Shown: positions 1 to 10,542 of the stretch, piece after piece | How the letters are laid out: each line of letters starts with the position of its first letter | How positions within the stretch are numbered: position 1 is the stretch's first letter | Translations under genes and position numbers: made by a program | Source: Marthasterias glacialis | Taxonomy: Eukaryota; Echinodermata; Asteroidea; Forcipulatida; Asteriidae | Assembly (NCBI GenBank): GCA_911728455.2 | Contig: OU452236.1 | Coordinates: forward strand, 8,798,171 to 8,862,170 | Length of the DNA: 64,000 nucleotides | Direction of reading: 5' to 3' | The notes under the pieces: generated by a model | What the model was told of the DNA's origin: nothing | The model's input: only the letters and a program-made list of their open reading frames with translations | Databases searched by the model: none

Positions 1-11
1 TAAAAAGGAGG
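1..11 (+). CDS. Possible 3' end of a penultimate exon cut by the window edge
   Basis: The window opens with an A/G-rich stretch followed at 12-17 by a good donor, GTAAGC. Read with one base left over, the bases give lysine, lysine, glutamate and a split glycine. That phase matches the acceptor at 869 and continues the lysine-rich reading there. Only eleven bases are visible, so this rests on the donor and on phase agreement. Confidence 0.35.
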
Positions 12-211
12 GTAAGCTCTCAAAGTTTTAGTCTTACAAGAAGACACGTTTTGCATCCCACATGCAACGAGGTGGAAGGCCAAGTTGCATGGGACACAGA
101 TGTGCTTCAAATTTCCGTATTCCATGAGAACCAGTGGAGTGATGAATTTATCCTACAGCAATCCCCCTAAAAAATAATGACACAAAACAGTGTTGTTCTG
201 TTTCAATTTTC

Positions 212-565
212 TTAACCAGTTGCCACATGGAATCTTCCACTTTTTCCCGTCTAGCCTTATGGAATTATTTTCTTGTAACTGCTGGAATCATTTTTCCTTG
301 AGAATATTGCTGGCAGAAAGAAACCTTAACTTGACAAAGCTAAGAGAACAGAGATTCTCTTTATAGCACCGGGATTTTTGTTTTCTCAATTGAGAAAATG
401 TCAAATACATGCACCGTGATTTGCAAACCTCGGCCAGGAGCATTGGCAAAGGATTGGTACTGAATCCGGAACCAAGGTCACTCTGACTTACCTCCATTGA
501 GCCGAAATACAGTGAATAAGCAATGGTGGAAGCCTCTTGATGTCTCATACTCCTTTTCTTGGGAC
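212..565. mobile_element. Partial TTAACCAGTTG-terminus element
   Basis: The left end TTAACCAGTTGCCACATGGA is followed by AACCTTAACTTGACAAAGCT and ATGGTGGAAGCCTCTTGATG, colinear with the complete copy at 14,967. The 3' third is missing. It lies in the putative last intron of the gene at the window's left edge. Confidence 0.7.
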
Positions 566-868
566 AAATGTCTTGAATCCAGAGAAGCCAGCCAAAATCT
601 GGAGCTTCCTTTATATAAAAATAAATTAAGATTTTTTGTTTTTAAAGTAAGATTTTCCAAGAGTCAACGCTCGTAAAAAAGAATACCTTGTTATAATTTC
701 AAAGAGGAACTCTAAAGAGAACCACCCTTACTTTTACATTTTGTGGCTCATCCGTTATTTGTGTTTTTGGGAACAAGCTTGCAAAATGCCGATGTCACAT
801 TGAGTAAGGGAAGTACAGGGATTGACTATCATTACAAAAGCTCAACTACTACATTTTTTATTTTTCAG

Positions 869-948
869 GGAGCAAGAAGAGAAAGACCAAAGACACGGAC
901 AAGACATCCTCTTCAAAGAAGTCCAAAAAGCTGACAGATTTCTACTAG
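869..948 (+). CDS. Terminal coding exon of an unidentified gene with a C-terminal PIP-box-like motif
   Basis: A pyrimidine-rich tract and CAG end at 868. The exon reads 25 residues (SKKRKTKDTDKTSSS, then KKSKKLTDFY) before TAG at 946-948. The final eight residues S-K-K-L-T-D-F-Y fit the spacing of a PCNA-interacting peptide (hydrophobic at 4, aromatics at 7 and 8, T-D at 5-6 as in CDKN1A and KMT5A degrons), but serine replaces the usual glutamine at position 1. The stop follows the tyrosine directly, so the downstream basic residue needed by CRL4-Cdt2 degrons is absent. KKRK could be a nuclear localisation signal. Two other frames are also open over part of the exon. One of them would put TAA at 1-3 in the upstream exon; the other (arginine-rich) is not excluded by that. 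Gene identity is unknown. Candidates are any protein with a C-terminal PIP box, such as a CDK inhibitor or RNASEH2B. Confidence 0.45.
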
Positions 949-954
949 ATTTCT

Positions 955-1260
955 ACTTTCTACTGACTTAGCTCTGGTGGCTATGTCAGGATGTGGGTTT
1001 GAATCCCGGTCATGACTTGTGTCCTTAAGCAAGACACTTAACTATAATTGCTTCAAATAGTGGAAGAGACAGTTCTGTTTGTCTCACAACGGATTCATTT
1101 ACCCCTCCCTGTTCTTAGCTGTGCTGTGAAGAGACTTGCATTAATATTTCGCCATGTCTTGTTTCTGCACATTTGGGCAGGTTTCTATCCCTTCAAAAAA
1201 TAGCCAACACCTTGAGTGGCCTTTGGGCCTTGTGATGGAAGACTTATATAAAAATATAAG
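955..1260 (+). repeat. tRNA-Leu-like SINE fragment
   Basis: The stretch carries the SINE segments 'GGTTTGAATCCCGGTCATGA' (B-box) and 'GCAAGACACTTAACTATAAT', and a tail mentioning 'TATAAAAATATAAG'. The 5' A-box part is degraded. It lies just past the stop of the upstream gene and may be in its 3' UTR. From 1260 to 2331 I see no gene and no clear repeat beyond a short run of the 'TTGCCCC...ATGTTCC' family near 1290-1345. Confidence 0.6.
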
Positions 1261-2331
1261 AAATGAGGCATGGAACTTTGCGGAGGCAGTTGTTCCCATT
1301 GCCCCATGTCTTAAGCCTTGATGCCCCTCAAAATGTTCCCATTGATAAAACTATTTTGTTTGAATGGAACCCAGAGAATGCGGAGTGAGTCACTGTCTGC
1401 ACTGTCTCAGTTATGTCTTTTTAGGTGTACTAACCCAATTCACGTGACGTCATCATCACAATGATCTTGGTTGCACCATTGTGGAAGTCAATGTCCCTGT
1501 GTGTTATATTTTCCTTCCTCCATGGCTATACAGTGTAATAGTGGACAAGCACACACACCATTATGGGGTCATTTATACAATGGAACAAAGGTCCCCGCAA
1601 CGTTTTCTTTGTCAACCCTGTCCCCACAAGATAATTCAATAGAAAAGGGAATAAAAGAACAACAATAGGGAGTCCCCACAACTAGATGTTAAAAAGAAGT
1701 CATACACTTTTTAGGCGGAGCAGGGGTTTACACGCTTACCATAATTTTTACGTGCAGTCTCACTTCCAAAATGGTGAATATGGCAGACGTTGGTGTAAGG
1801 GGTCAATGGCAAAATGATATCCCTAATACATATGTACGGTTAAATCAATAACAGATACAAAGGTAAAAAATGCTTAATGCGTATCCCCTTTTTTTTACCA
1901 TACACGAATGTCACGTGATATCGTTTTGCTTTAGATGTGTGTAACTTGGTAGCTATATGCCACATCTACGGCGTTCTACGTGGACTATTTCTATGAACTT
2001 TTCCTAACAATTGAGGTCAGTCTTGAGTGCCTGGTTATGTCTTCAAGACCCCTAGAGATTAATCTGCCATTCACAGTCTAAGATGATTCAAGCACAGGAT
2101 TTTCATACCACGGTCTAAAATCTAAACAAAATTGGGAGCCCCCCCCCATGAAAAAGTTATAGCTTTGCCACTGTAGTGTACTATATAAATATGTGTGTAA
2201 TATCATAGAAATGTGTACAGGCTTAGGATTATTCCTGATTTCTTGATTTTTTCCAAAATCTTCTTTAATCCAAAATCTTCTTCTATTAATTTTTCTTGAA
2301 AGAAGTGAAGCAGCCACCAAAAGGAAAGATT

Positions 2332-2560
2332 TGAACCCACGACCTTTGCAATTCTAGAGCAGATGTCTTACCGCTAGATCACCGAGATTGCCCGGTAGCT
2401 AGAGGCAGTTCAAATCCATTATTTTACAAATTGCACAAATAATATTCTTTATCCCTGATGCAAATTTAACATCTATCAAAATCATTGCGGTAACCGCTGC
2501 TAAATTAAAGGATTCAAAATAATTGCGGTGTGCTGCTAAAAAAGAGGATTCAAAATAACA
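2332..2560 (-). repeat. tRNA-derived SINE (GGTTCGAATCC family), degraded
   Basis: On the minus strand it holds an A-box-like D arm (GATCTAGCGGTAAGACATC), an anticodon-like arm with CTCTAGAAT, and a T arm GTGGGTTCAAATC. The same consensus recurs near 16.8, 17.1, 21.9, 22.5, 48.9 and 51.9 kb. Confidence 0.65.
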
Positions 2561-2831
2561 AAACCAATGGAAAAAAAATAATAATAATAATAATATTTTG
2601 AGTAGCGTTAAGTTGTATGTTGTGGTATTTTTGTGCAAATACTTGTTTTATTTTTAGTATGTTATTTATTAAAGTACATTTTTTCTAGCATTAGTATTTA
2701 ACTGTAACCTAGTTGTAATAATCATAACCCACGATCCACCTGTTGGTTGTAGACCAGAGGATTACGACGAACCACATGTTAATATTTGGCAATTTCCCTT
2801 TTATCTTTCTTTCAATATTTTGTTTCAATAG

Positions 2832-3170
2832 CGTGTCATGGCTGAGCGGTTTAGTGCACCGGACTCAAGTTCTGGTGGCTGAGTCATCAAGGTGTGGGTT
2901 CGAATCCCTGTCATGACACTTAACCATAATTTCTTCTCTTCACCCAGGAGGTAAATGGTTACATGTGAGGGTAGAGATGGTTCATGTGATTGATTTAGCT
3001 TGGTGCGCTACATACTTGGCAGCACAGGCTGTATACTCCCCAGGGAGCTGAGATGGTTTAAGGAATGAAATAGAAGGCCCAGTGACTAGGGGTAATAATG
3101 TTGGAGCGCCATGAGCATCACTGAGTGACGGATTTGAGCGCTATATAAGACGCCACTATTATTATTATTA
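2832..3170 (+). repeat. Near-full-length tRNA-Leu-derived SINE
   Basis: The head GTGTCATGGCTGAGCGGTTT with GGACTCAAG and GGTTCGAATCCCTGTCATGA follows tRNA-Leu(CAA) through A-box, anticodon arm and B-box. A body follows ('GGCAGCACAGGCTGTATACT', 'CCCCAGGGAGCTGAG') and then a tail of ATT repeats. It is one of the best copies in the window and a good reference for the family. No clear target-site duplication was identified. From 3171 to 5428 I find no gene; a short SINE scrap lies at 4555-4620. Confidence 0.8.
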
Positions 3171-5428
3171 GTGTTTAAAATGTTTTCAATTGGGTGTTAA
3201 TGTTTTACACAGAAGCAATTTTTTTATACATGGCTTGTCGTAAAACTCCAGTCTACTACCACTTTCGGAAGGAACAAGGTTTACGATTATTGCAAGTACC
3301 TATACACCAGCACCACTAATGGTTTCTCAACATTTGGTTTTCAATTGGCAATGCTTATAACTATATCATGAATGATTTATGAATTGTCCTTAGCTACAAA
3401 TCAGTTGTTTGCCTAGGTAACAAGTGCTAGAATCCATTGCACAAACACTACATTTACAGATATTTAGATTAACAAATATTTGCATGTACCTACCAGATAG
3501 AGTGCCTCGCTACTCACACTCAGAGCTTGTGAAAGGGCAACCAAGAAGTCCTAATTCCTCATGCAAGGTTTACCCCTCTTAAAACTGTCTAAATAAACCC
3601 TAACTAACCAAAACATAATTGTAACTTATTAATACTTACCATTTGATGACAAGTTGTGTGAATAAATGAGTGAAATGTGACCAAAAAATCTCACCAGACT
3701 CTCTGCCTAATTGTGTCATGTCTTACTCTGTGCTCTTCAGGATAAGCCTCAATTTCAAAGGTATAAGGTCAAAGGGCAAAGATTATGAGGTTTATGGGTC
3801 AAGGGAGTTCAGGGGTCAAGGCAATCAAACCTACGAATTAAAATCATAACAGTATGCCTTAGATGCTGTTTCCTATTTTGTAGGTGGATCAAGTGAAGAG
3901 CCGGGAAAAATAAATTTCACATCCACACAAGTTGATTTTTCGCGCTATATTTGTATTTTTTACGTGGAGCCTCATAAATGGCAGTATTACTCCTCTAAAA
4001 GCAACTTTCATACCCCCCCCCACCCCATTTTGAATTTCTCACAGTGGTCTGGATTTGATTTTACCATGAACTGATGTTTATTGAGGTAAATTAACAAGTC
4101 AATAACACAGTGGGCAGAAATGTGTCGTCAATTGTTTTTACCTTGCTCTCCTGACCTGTCCCCCCCTGCACCACGACAACTCCACTTGCCCCATCTCTCC
4201 CCTAACATTTGGTTAAACTGATCATACACCACCAACTAATCAGTTTGACATAAGCAGGATGGGTAAAATTCTGAGCTTCCATCAGCATAGCTGCTCATCA
4301 AAATGTCTCATCGTTTTAACCTTCCCTCCAAAGTCCAACATCGAAGGGGACAGTGATGTACAAAAATTGCAGATAAAATACCATTTACATTATAATTATT
4401 TGTAAAAAACTTTTACAAATAATTAAAGAAAATTCTTTAAATTTCTTGACGCTCTGGATTGAAATGTGAAAAATATAGGAATGACATCAAAATAAATTTC
4501 AATAAGACATTTTATATAAAAATGAGAAGAAAAACAAATCCTTAAAATTGAGAAATGATACGGGAAAGTACTGAGTATACAGTGCTTAACACTGATCGGT
4601 GTATGGGTAAAAAACACAACAACAAAAAATACAAGTTGTACAAGTTCTTCTTTAAATTAAATTTCTGCAGTTAGCTTTTATTTTTTTTATACAAGTTTAT
4701 CTATATTAAAGTGGAATTTATTTAGTTACCTGTTCCTTGGCAATTATCATAATTTACAATGAAAGAAAACCTGTACAGAAATAATTGTTTGGATATTTTG
4801 TTTTGTAATATCAAACAGTTTGTTAACCTTTTCCCGATACCACCGACATTCATCACACTACCCACCATCTTGGTCATGTTCCCTGTGTGTAACAGTAATA
4901 ATGAATACTGATTTTTATTACAGCAAAAAGGAGACCAGACTATTTTGCCCCTTCCAGCCTCAGTTTGGGTACATTGATTCAAGTTGCGAAAAAAACAAAA
5001 CAAAATGGCTGAACCATGACAAAGGTCCGTTATCCATTTTTTAATAAGCCTCTTCCCACTATTGGGCATTTTCCAAACCTGGGTTTATATTAGGCTCTGG
5101 CTACCGTGGATGTTGAAGCACCGTGGGTATGCAAACTGCTCTGAAATGAAGACAGAGCACAAGCCGGAACTCCAAGCCTAGGTTTGGAAAAGACCCTATG
5201 AATAAGCTTGTCTTATTGGCAGCCTAGCGACCAATCACAGCCAAGTTGAACCATGGTTGTACGATTAAATCAAAATGGCTGCCAAAAGGTGGAATGTACA
5301 TGTATTACAAATTATAAGTGGTGACATCTAAAATGTAGATTTGTTATTGGCAAAACACACTATAACACTAACAGGAGTCACTGTGTATTTTGCTCATTTC
5401 TAGACATAACTGATAGACCCTTGCACAT

Positions 5429-5811
5429 TAGACTGGTTCGTGGTCCCTACATCGTTCTATTCTGACTGTATATAGGGACAGTTATTACCGATATGTTACT
5501 ACCCATGAGGCGCTTTTGATAGGCCCTCGATTGCGTGGGCGCAGTAATAATTGGCTATGCTCGTGACGTGTGCATGTTGTTGAACCATAGTGAACCAACC
5601 TTCAACCTTCGATGGGAGATTTGAGATTCTGTGAACGTCGTGTTTTTTGTAAAGGCTGCATTGTTTTAAAGGATTATGTAGACCTATATGCTAATTGTAA
5701 TTAGCATATACCTGGCAGATTTCTGCCAGGTATATGCCAATTTTCATTACCCCCTATCAGTCCCTATATATAGTCAGAACGAAAACGATGTAGGCGCCGG
5801 GAACCAGTCTA
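5429..5811. mobile_element. Fold-back (MITE-like) element with ~50-bp imperfect inverted termini
   Basis: The left end TAGACTGGTTCGTGGTCCCT pairs with the right end read in reverse, TAGACTGGTTCCCGGCGCCT. Complementarity continues through CTACATCGTT and a TATATAGGGAC block on both sides, for about 50 bp. Two further hairpins lie inside at about 5689-5748 (ATGCTAATT/AATTAGCAT and TACCTGGCAGA/TCTGCCAGGTA). No coding capacity was seen. From 5812 to 6362 there is nothing recognisable apart from an A-run near 6047. Confidence 0.75.
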
Positions 5812-6362
5812 CTTGCATATGACATCACAAGCTCAAAAAGCACCCTCAATGAGGTCAAAGGCACGTACACACATGCAGGTTTCCATTGTTAGACCTCAGT
5901 GCTGGCTGTGTGCACAAAGAGTCAACAGAATACAACTTCATAACAGTTTACCCACACTACAAAAACCAACAAATATAACGTCATAAAGAAATATAAATTT
6001 TTATGTTTTAATTCAATTTGTACACATTTATACTTTTAATTAAACAGCAAAAAAAAAAAAAGATTTTTTTTCTAGCTTGATCATTTTCTCACTAAGCTAC
6101 CCCCTTTTCCACTGTAAGCCATGCCCACTTCACACAAACTGGCTCCACTGATTACCAGAAGTGTATCCACGAAAGAAACCTCAAGCTTAAACTTTAAAGA
6201 CTGTCCATGTGAATTGGTAGTTTTCCTAAATAAATAAAATGAAATTTCAAATGATAGCTACTCAACTATTTTAAATACTTATAAGAACAACAAAAACCAA
6301 TGATAGTATTAGGGGAAATTGCAGCCTAACTACCAACAAGCACTGTTTACTTCAAAAGCCAT

Positions 6363-6514
6363 TTCACAGATACCGCCATCTTGAAATTTACAAACAAAAT
6401 TTGGCGATCACACTTGGGCTGTCAGGGGGCAATTCATTCTGTTTTTGCCCTCTGAGAGGTCCAAGTATGATCACCAAATTCATTAAAAAACTGTAAGATG
6501 GCGGTATCCCTGAA
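6363..6514. mobile_element. Short fold-back element (~150 bp)
   Basis: The left arm GATACCGCCATCTTGAAATT mirrors the right arm AAGATGGCGGTATCCCTGAA. Pairing resumes further in at TTTGGCGATCACACTTGG and CCAAGTATGATCACCAAATT, so nearly the whole element can form one hairpin. It is followed at about 6590-6790 by a fragment of the SINE body (TATACAGCGT..., 'CACCTTGTAAGGGTTTACAA'). From 6791 to about 7630 nothing is recognised. Confidence 0.7.
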
Positions 6515-7629
6515 ACTGCTCATGTAATTGATGCATCACCTGATTTTTGGCTAAATTAATGGTTACAAAAATGGTTTTAAATATTAATAATAATACCGGA
6601 GTCTTATACAGCGTATCTACCAGCAATTAGGTACTCAAGGGGCTTATTATTGCCATTTTTTCACAACATTTTTTCACGACATTTTTTCAGACCCATTTAT
6701 GTAGCACCTTGTAAGGGTTTACAAGGGGCTGCGGCGCATTCAGCAGCCACTGCCAGAGACACCAGGGCAAACCCCTTTAAATTCGATAGCTATTTTCCTT
6801 AAGCCTAGGAAGTTTTAAACTTCATTTGAAACACTGAACAAAAAAACCCGTCAAAGATTAGTAAAGTTTTGTTAAGAGATATAAATTAGATATTGTCTAG
6901 TTTGTGATAAACGCCATGTACATGAGATATCTCTCTATCAGTTGGGGTGGTTCTGAAAAGATCTGGAGGTGTAACAACTCAACGTTTCAGATCAGTATGC
7001 TCTGATCGCCTTCAGGGGAAAATAGGTTATTGTTACGACCCAACATTATCACACATTGCACCTAGGTATTTGCGTGTTTAAAGTATTTTGTACATGTAAA
7101 TTGTGCATGGCACTCCTTTTGAAACATCATCATCTATCAAAACCCATTCTGAGAAATAAATTCTGAATCTGTTAGCGAAAAATCAGACAATGCAACTTCA
7201 ACGTTAATACTTCCTAAAACTTTTCCTTCACCGTTTTTAATTTATGCATTTCGCAAAGTTGCACACTGTTGTACTTTACTTTTATTTAATCCATTTTTCA
7301 GTTTCTTTTTAAAGATAGAACGAAAACTCTATTTCCACTGGCACATTCTGTGCAAACTACACGACGTGAAAAACAAACAAATAAACCTGACCGACTCAAA
7401 GCCATTGTCTTCTCTTCTAGTATTTCTACTTTTTTGATATTTTCAAAGTCTTTTAATTTTACATTTTTATGTTACAATCACACGAATCAAAAAAATGTTC
7501 AGTTCCTCTCAACAGATTCCCTGATACCGAGTGTATTTTGTGGTCTCTATCTCAGGGCAGTAGCACACTCAAGGGGAGGGGAAGGGAGGTGGGAGATTCA
7601 GGGAAGCTTAAGCTGTCTCCAAGTGCCTA

Positions 7630-8064
7630 CTGATTTTGTGAACCTCGGCCGTGAGCTACAGCAGAGGAATAGTAATAAAACCGAAACCAAAGCTGGATCC
7701 CCTGTTCACTCTGTTTTACCTCCATTTAAGCCCAAAGACAATGAAGGAACAATGGTGGAAGCCTCTCGATGTCTCGTAATCCTCTTCCTGGAACAAAAGG
7801 ACAAAGGTCTAGAATTGGAGATTACACAATAACCCCCGCATAATGGCCAAATGGGCAAAATATTCAACACCATCTGTCCTCTTTGTGCGGGTGAAACGAA
7901 GCGTTGCACGATGAGTGCATACTGTGTGCATGCTCTGAACAAAATGTCCAGGCGACCTTTGCTCCGGTATTCCAATTTTACACAATGGCGTGTTTAAACG
8001 TCGCCCTTTTGCTGGCGCAGACAATATTTGCGTGTATACACGTCATCTGGCGTCTACTGGTTAA
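7630..8064. mobile_element. Partial copy of the TTAACCAGTTG-terminus element
   Basis: The segments 'GGTGGAAGCCTCTCGATGTC', 'GAGATTACACAATAACCCC', 'GGGTGAAACGAAGCGTTGCA' and the closing CTGGCGTCTACTGGTTAA match the 3' half of the complete copies at 14,967 and 54,652. The left terminus is missing or eroded. An open frame across it carries no protein similarity I recognise. Confidence 0.65.
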
Positions 8065-8199
8065 AGTAACACTATAACGCGAAACTTCTAATCCACTTTT
8101 AATGTGATTTAGGGGTGACATGTGAGCTAATTTACCGTTCTGTTATCCCACGTGGATAATCCCCTTGGTGCTGTTCATTAAAAAAAAAACACACGCACG

Positions 8200-8660
8200 T
8201 TGATCACACAAAAATTTCAGTTTTCTTCACTGAAGGCACTTGGTGTACACAAATCTCGCTCGTTGGGAGAAAAACAATCCACCAGTGCTGTTGGAGGAGT
8301 GGACCTCCTGCCAGCAAAGCGGCGATGGGGGGAGGAACACAGTCCTTCTCAGTCACCTCCAAAGAAAAATTCTGCGCTACTCTTGATGTCTAATTGGGCA
8401 GGATTCCACTTTAGGTAGGGCTTGACTTCTTGTCGGTGGCGCGCTGCGGGGAGAGTTCTAGGAGACGAAGTCAGTCTTACTTCCCACCAAAGAAATATTC
8501 TAAGCACCACTGCTAAAGTCAACTAGGGCAGGATTCAATTTAACATACCCAACGCTGGTGTTTTCACTTTTTTACTGACTTTATGGGAATTAACAGCCAA
8601 AGTTGATTACAAACAAAAAGTTCTTCCACTCAGGCAGGATTCAATTTTAAAGAGTTCAGC
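8200..8660 (+). repeat. Two or three degenerate direct repeats, spacing about 130 bp
   Basis: The blocks 'CCAAAGAAAAATTCTGCGC' (about 8357) and 'CCAAAGAAATATTCTAAGCA' (about 8488) are each followed by a GGGCAGGATTC block. A third GGCAGGATTCAATTTTA lies near 8632. A 72-codon open frame begins at 8200 but has no recognised domain. From 8661 to 9287 I see nothing else. Confidence 0.45.
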
Positions 8661-9287
8661 CAGTCTCTTCTCTTAATAATGACCAGCGAGTTGGGGCATA
8701 GATAAAAAGTTACCCCAGACGAAACCGATGATTTCTTGTGTAATTTCTGTTCACATCTCATGATTCAGGAATACGATTGGAGAAGAAACCTGTTTTTGAT
8801 CGCTCTGGTGTCGGACGGCTAGGCTTGTCAGCTATAATCCTAAGTCCAAGGAGATTTCAGTTACACTGGCTATGAAAAAAGTCTGCTAGCGTAAACGCCG
8901 ATCATGCGCTTATGAGAAGCAGAGCTATGAAACTGGGCCCTAATTAGCCGAGACGAACACTTAAGATCCAAGCATAACTCCAATGAATTTCAACTGTCTT
9001 TTCTATCTCAACTGATCTCATGGGAAGAAATCATTACATTCCAAGTGGATCTGTTGCAACACCAAATAAAACATCTGCCAGTATAAGACTTTGTAGACAT
9101 CCGTTTCCAAGGATTAAAAAAAAAAAAAGGATCAGCAGAAATATCGCCAACGAGAGACTGATCTAGGCTGTTGGGCGTTGATTATGAGAAAACATTTTGA
9201 CCTCCATGTTGATGTGGTTAAAAGAGCAATTACCTTTTTAGTTCAGACAATGTTTTTTATAAATGCCACATCCACAGGGTCAGCAGA

Positions 9288-9800
9288 AACTTCACACATC
9301 CACAAGTGGTTCAGATCACCCACACATCCACAAGTGGTTCAGATCACCCACACATCCACAAGTTGCTCAGATCATCCACACATGCACAAGTTGTTCACAT
9401 CACCCACACATACACAAATGGTTCAGATCATCCACACATCCACAAGTGGTTCAGATCATCCACACATCCACAAGTGGTTCAGATCATCCACACATCCACA
9501 AGTGGTTCAGATCATCCACACATCCACAAGTGGTTCAGATCACCCACAAATCCACAAGTTCTTCAGACAATCCACACATCCACAAGTTATTCGGATCATC
9601 CGCACATCCACAAGTTCTTCAGATCACCCACACATCCACAAGTGGTTCAGATCACGCACACATCCACAAGTGGTTCAGATCACCCACAGATCCACAAGTT
9701 CTTCAGACAATCCACACATCCACAAGTTATTCAGATCATCCACACATCCACAAGTTCTTCAGATCACCCACACATCCACAAGTGGTTCAGTTCATCCACA
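9288..9800. repeat. 28-bp minisatellite, about 18 units
   Basis: The unit is CACAAGTGGTTCAGATCATC plus CACACATC, 28 bp. Perfect or near-perfect copies run through about 9430-9540. A five-unit (140-bp) higher-order block containing the variant CTTCAGACAA occurs at about 9561 and again at 9701. Long open frames occur in all three forward frames because the unit has no stop triplet and 28 is not a multiple of three. It starts about 480 bp downstream of the GOLGA2 stop. Confidence 0.9.
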
Positions 9801-9849
9801 AGTCTTGATGTTTCAAAGGGCTCTGGTGCAGATGTTCCTGTTTAAGCTT

Positions 9850-10300
9850 AGACATCCAGCAAGGGTTCCAACATCCACAAGTGTGGATACAAGTCATACA
9901 TCCACATGAGTCCCGAATCCATAAGTGTGGATATAAATCATACATCCACATGGATTTTCATAGCAGAGGTTGATGACCGACTGAGACCAGATGAGGAGGT
10001 ATCAACCAGTTTAAAAAAATTCCATAATTTGTTCTGCACATCCACAAGTGTGGATAAAAAATCCACATACTGCAAAGTACGGTTTGAAAAAGGTCCCTCA
10101 ACCCATCAGACGTGTTCACATTATTGAATCCTCCACATGTGTGGATGTATAACTAACATTCCTGAATCAGCCATTCCACTTCAGCGAATTCTGGGTTGAT
10201 AAAGTTCAAGCAATAAATGTTCTACTAAAAGTCAGACATCCACATGGAGTTCAATTGTGAACAGGCGTGGATATAAAAATTAAACATCCACGAGGGTTCC
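9850..10300. repeat. Cluster of GTGGAT / ATCCAC inverted motifs overlapping the GOLGA2 terminus
   Basis: Motifs such as ATCCACAAGTGTGGAT (about 9872 and 10,040), ATCCATAAGTGTGGAT (about 9918) and CCACATGTGTGGAT (about 10,132) are near-perfect palindromes. GTGGATAYAA followed about 13 bp later by ATCCAC recurs at about 9882, 9931 and 10,266. The last occurrence contains the GOLGA2 stop codon. The cluster shares its ACATCCACA core with the 28-bp minisatellite and probably has the same origin. Confidence 0.75.
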
Positions 10301-10542
10301 ACTACAGCATTTACACGGTGCAAAGTCCCGGTCGAGGATGGTCCCCCGATCGATGATGTGGGACCCTCCAATCTGCTCCAAGAGCTCCATGATCTGGTGC
10401 GCTGTGTGATCCGTCGGGGCGGGCATCGTGGAGTTGTGTGGCGCTGGGGAGTTGTCGTCTATGGCTGTTTGGTAGTGGTCACCGATCGTCACCTCCTCAC
10501 AGCTGTCTTCGCTGCTACTCGACGGCCAATCATCACTCTCAT
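10280..10542 (-). CDS. GOLGA2: GOLGA2 terminal coding exon 24
   Basis: Residues 923-1009 and TAA. An acidic patch ([17 protein letters not shown]) precedes [17 protein letters not shown], which matches human DNPTAQQIMQLLREM. The end, [11 protein letters not shown], has no resemblance to the vertebrate GRASP65-binding terminus (KITVI), though it still ends in a hydrophobic residue. The last six codons and stop overlap the ATCCAC motif cluster. A different, downstream last exon cannot be excluded. Confidence 0.9.

Noticed and set aside
7350-7832. 160-codon plus-strand frame
   Set aside because: No recognisable domain; its second half lies in a degraded TTAACCAGTTG element.
8200-8418. 72-codon plus-strand frame with PAKRRWGEEHSPSQSPPKKN
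   Set aside because: The basic proline-rich text is suggestive, but the stretch belongs to a degenerate direct repeat and no donor or acceptor pairing supports an exon.
9288-9800. Regular spaced repeats reminiscent of a CRISPR array
   Set aside because: The repeats are directly contiguous with no unique spacers, and the genome is eukaryotic.
9178-9909. Long forward open frames (243, 181, 179 codons) rich in H, T, S and Q
   Set aside because: They are readings of the 28-bp minisatellite in three frames. All three are open for arithmetic reasons and none has splice or start support.
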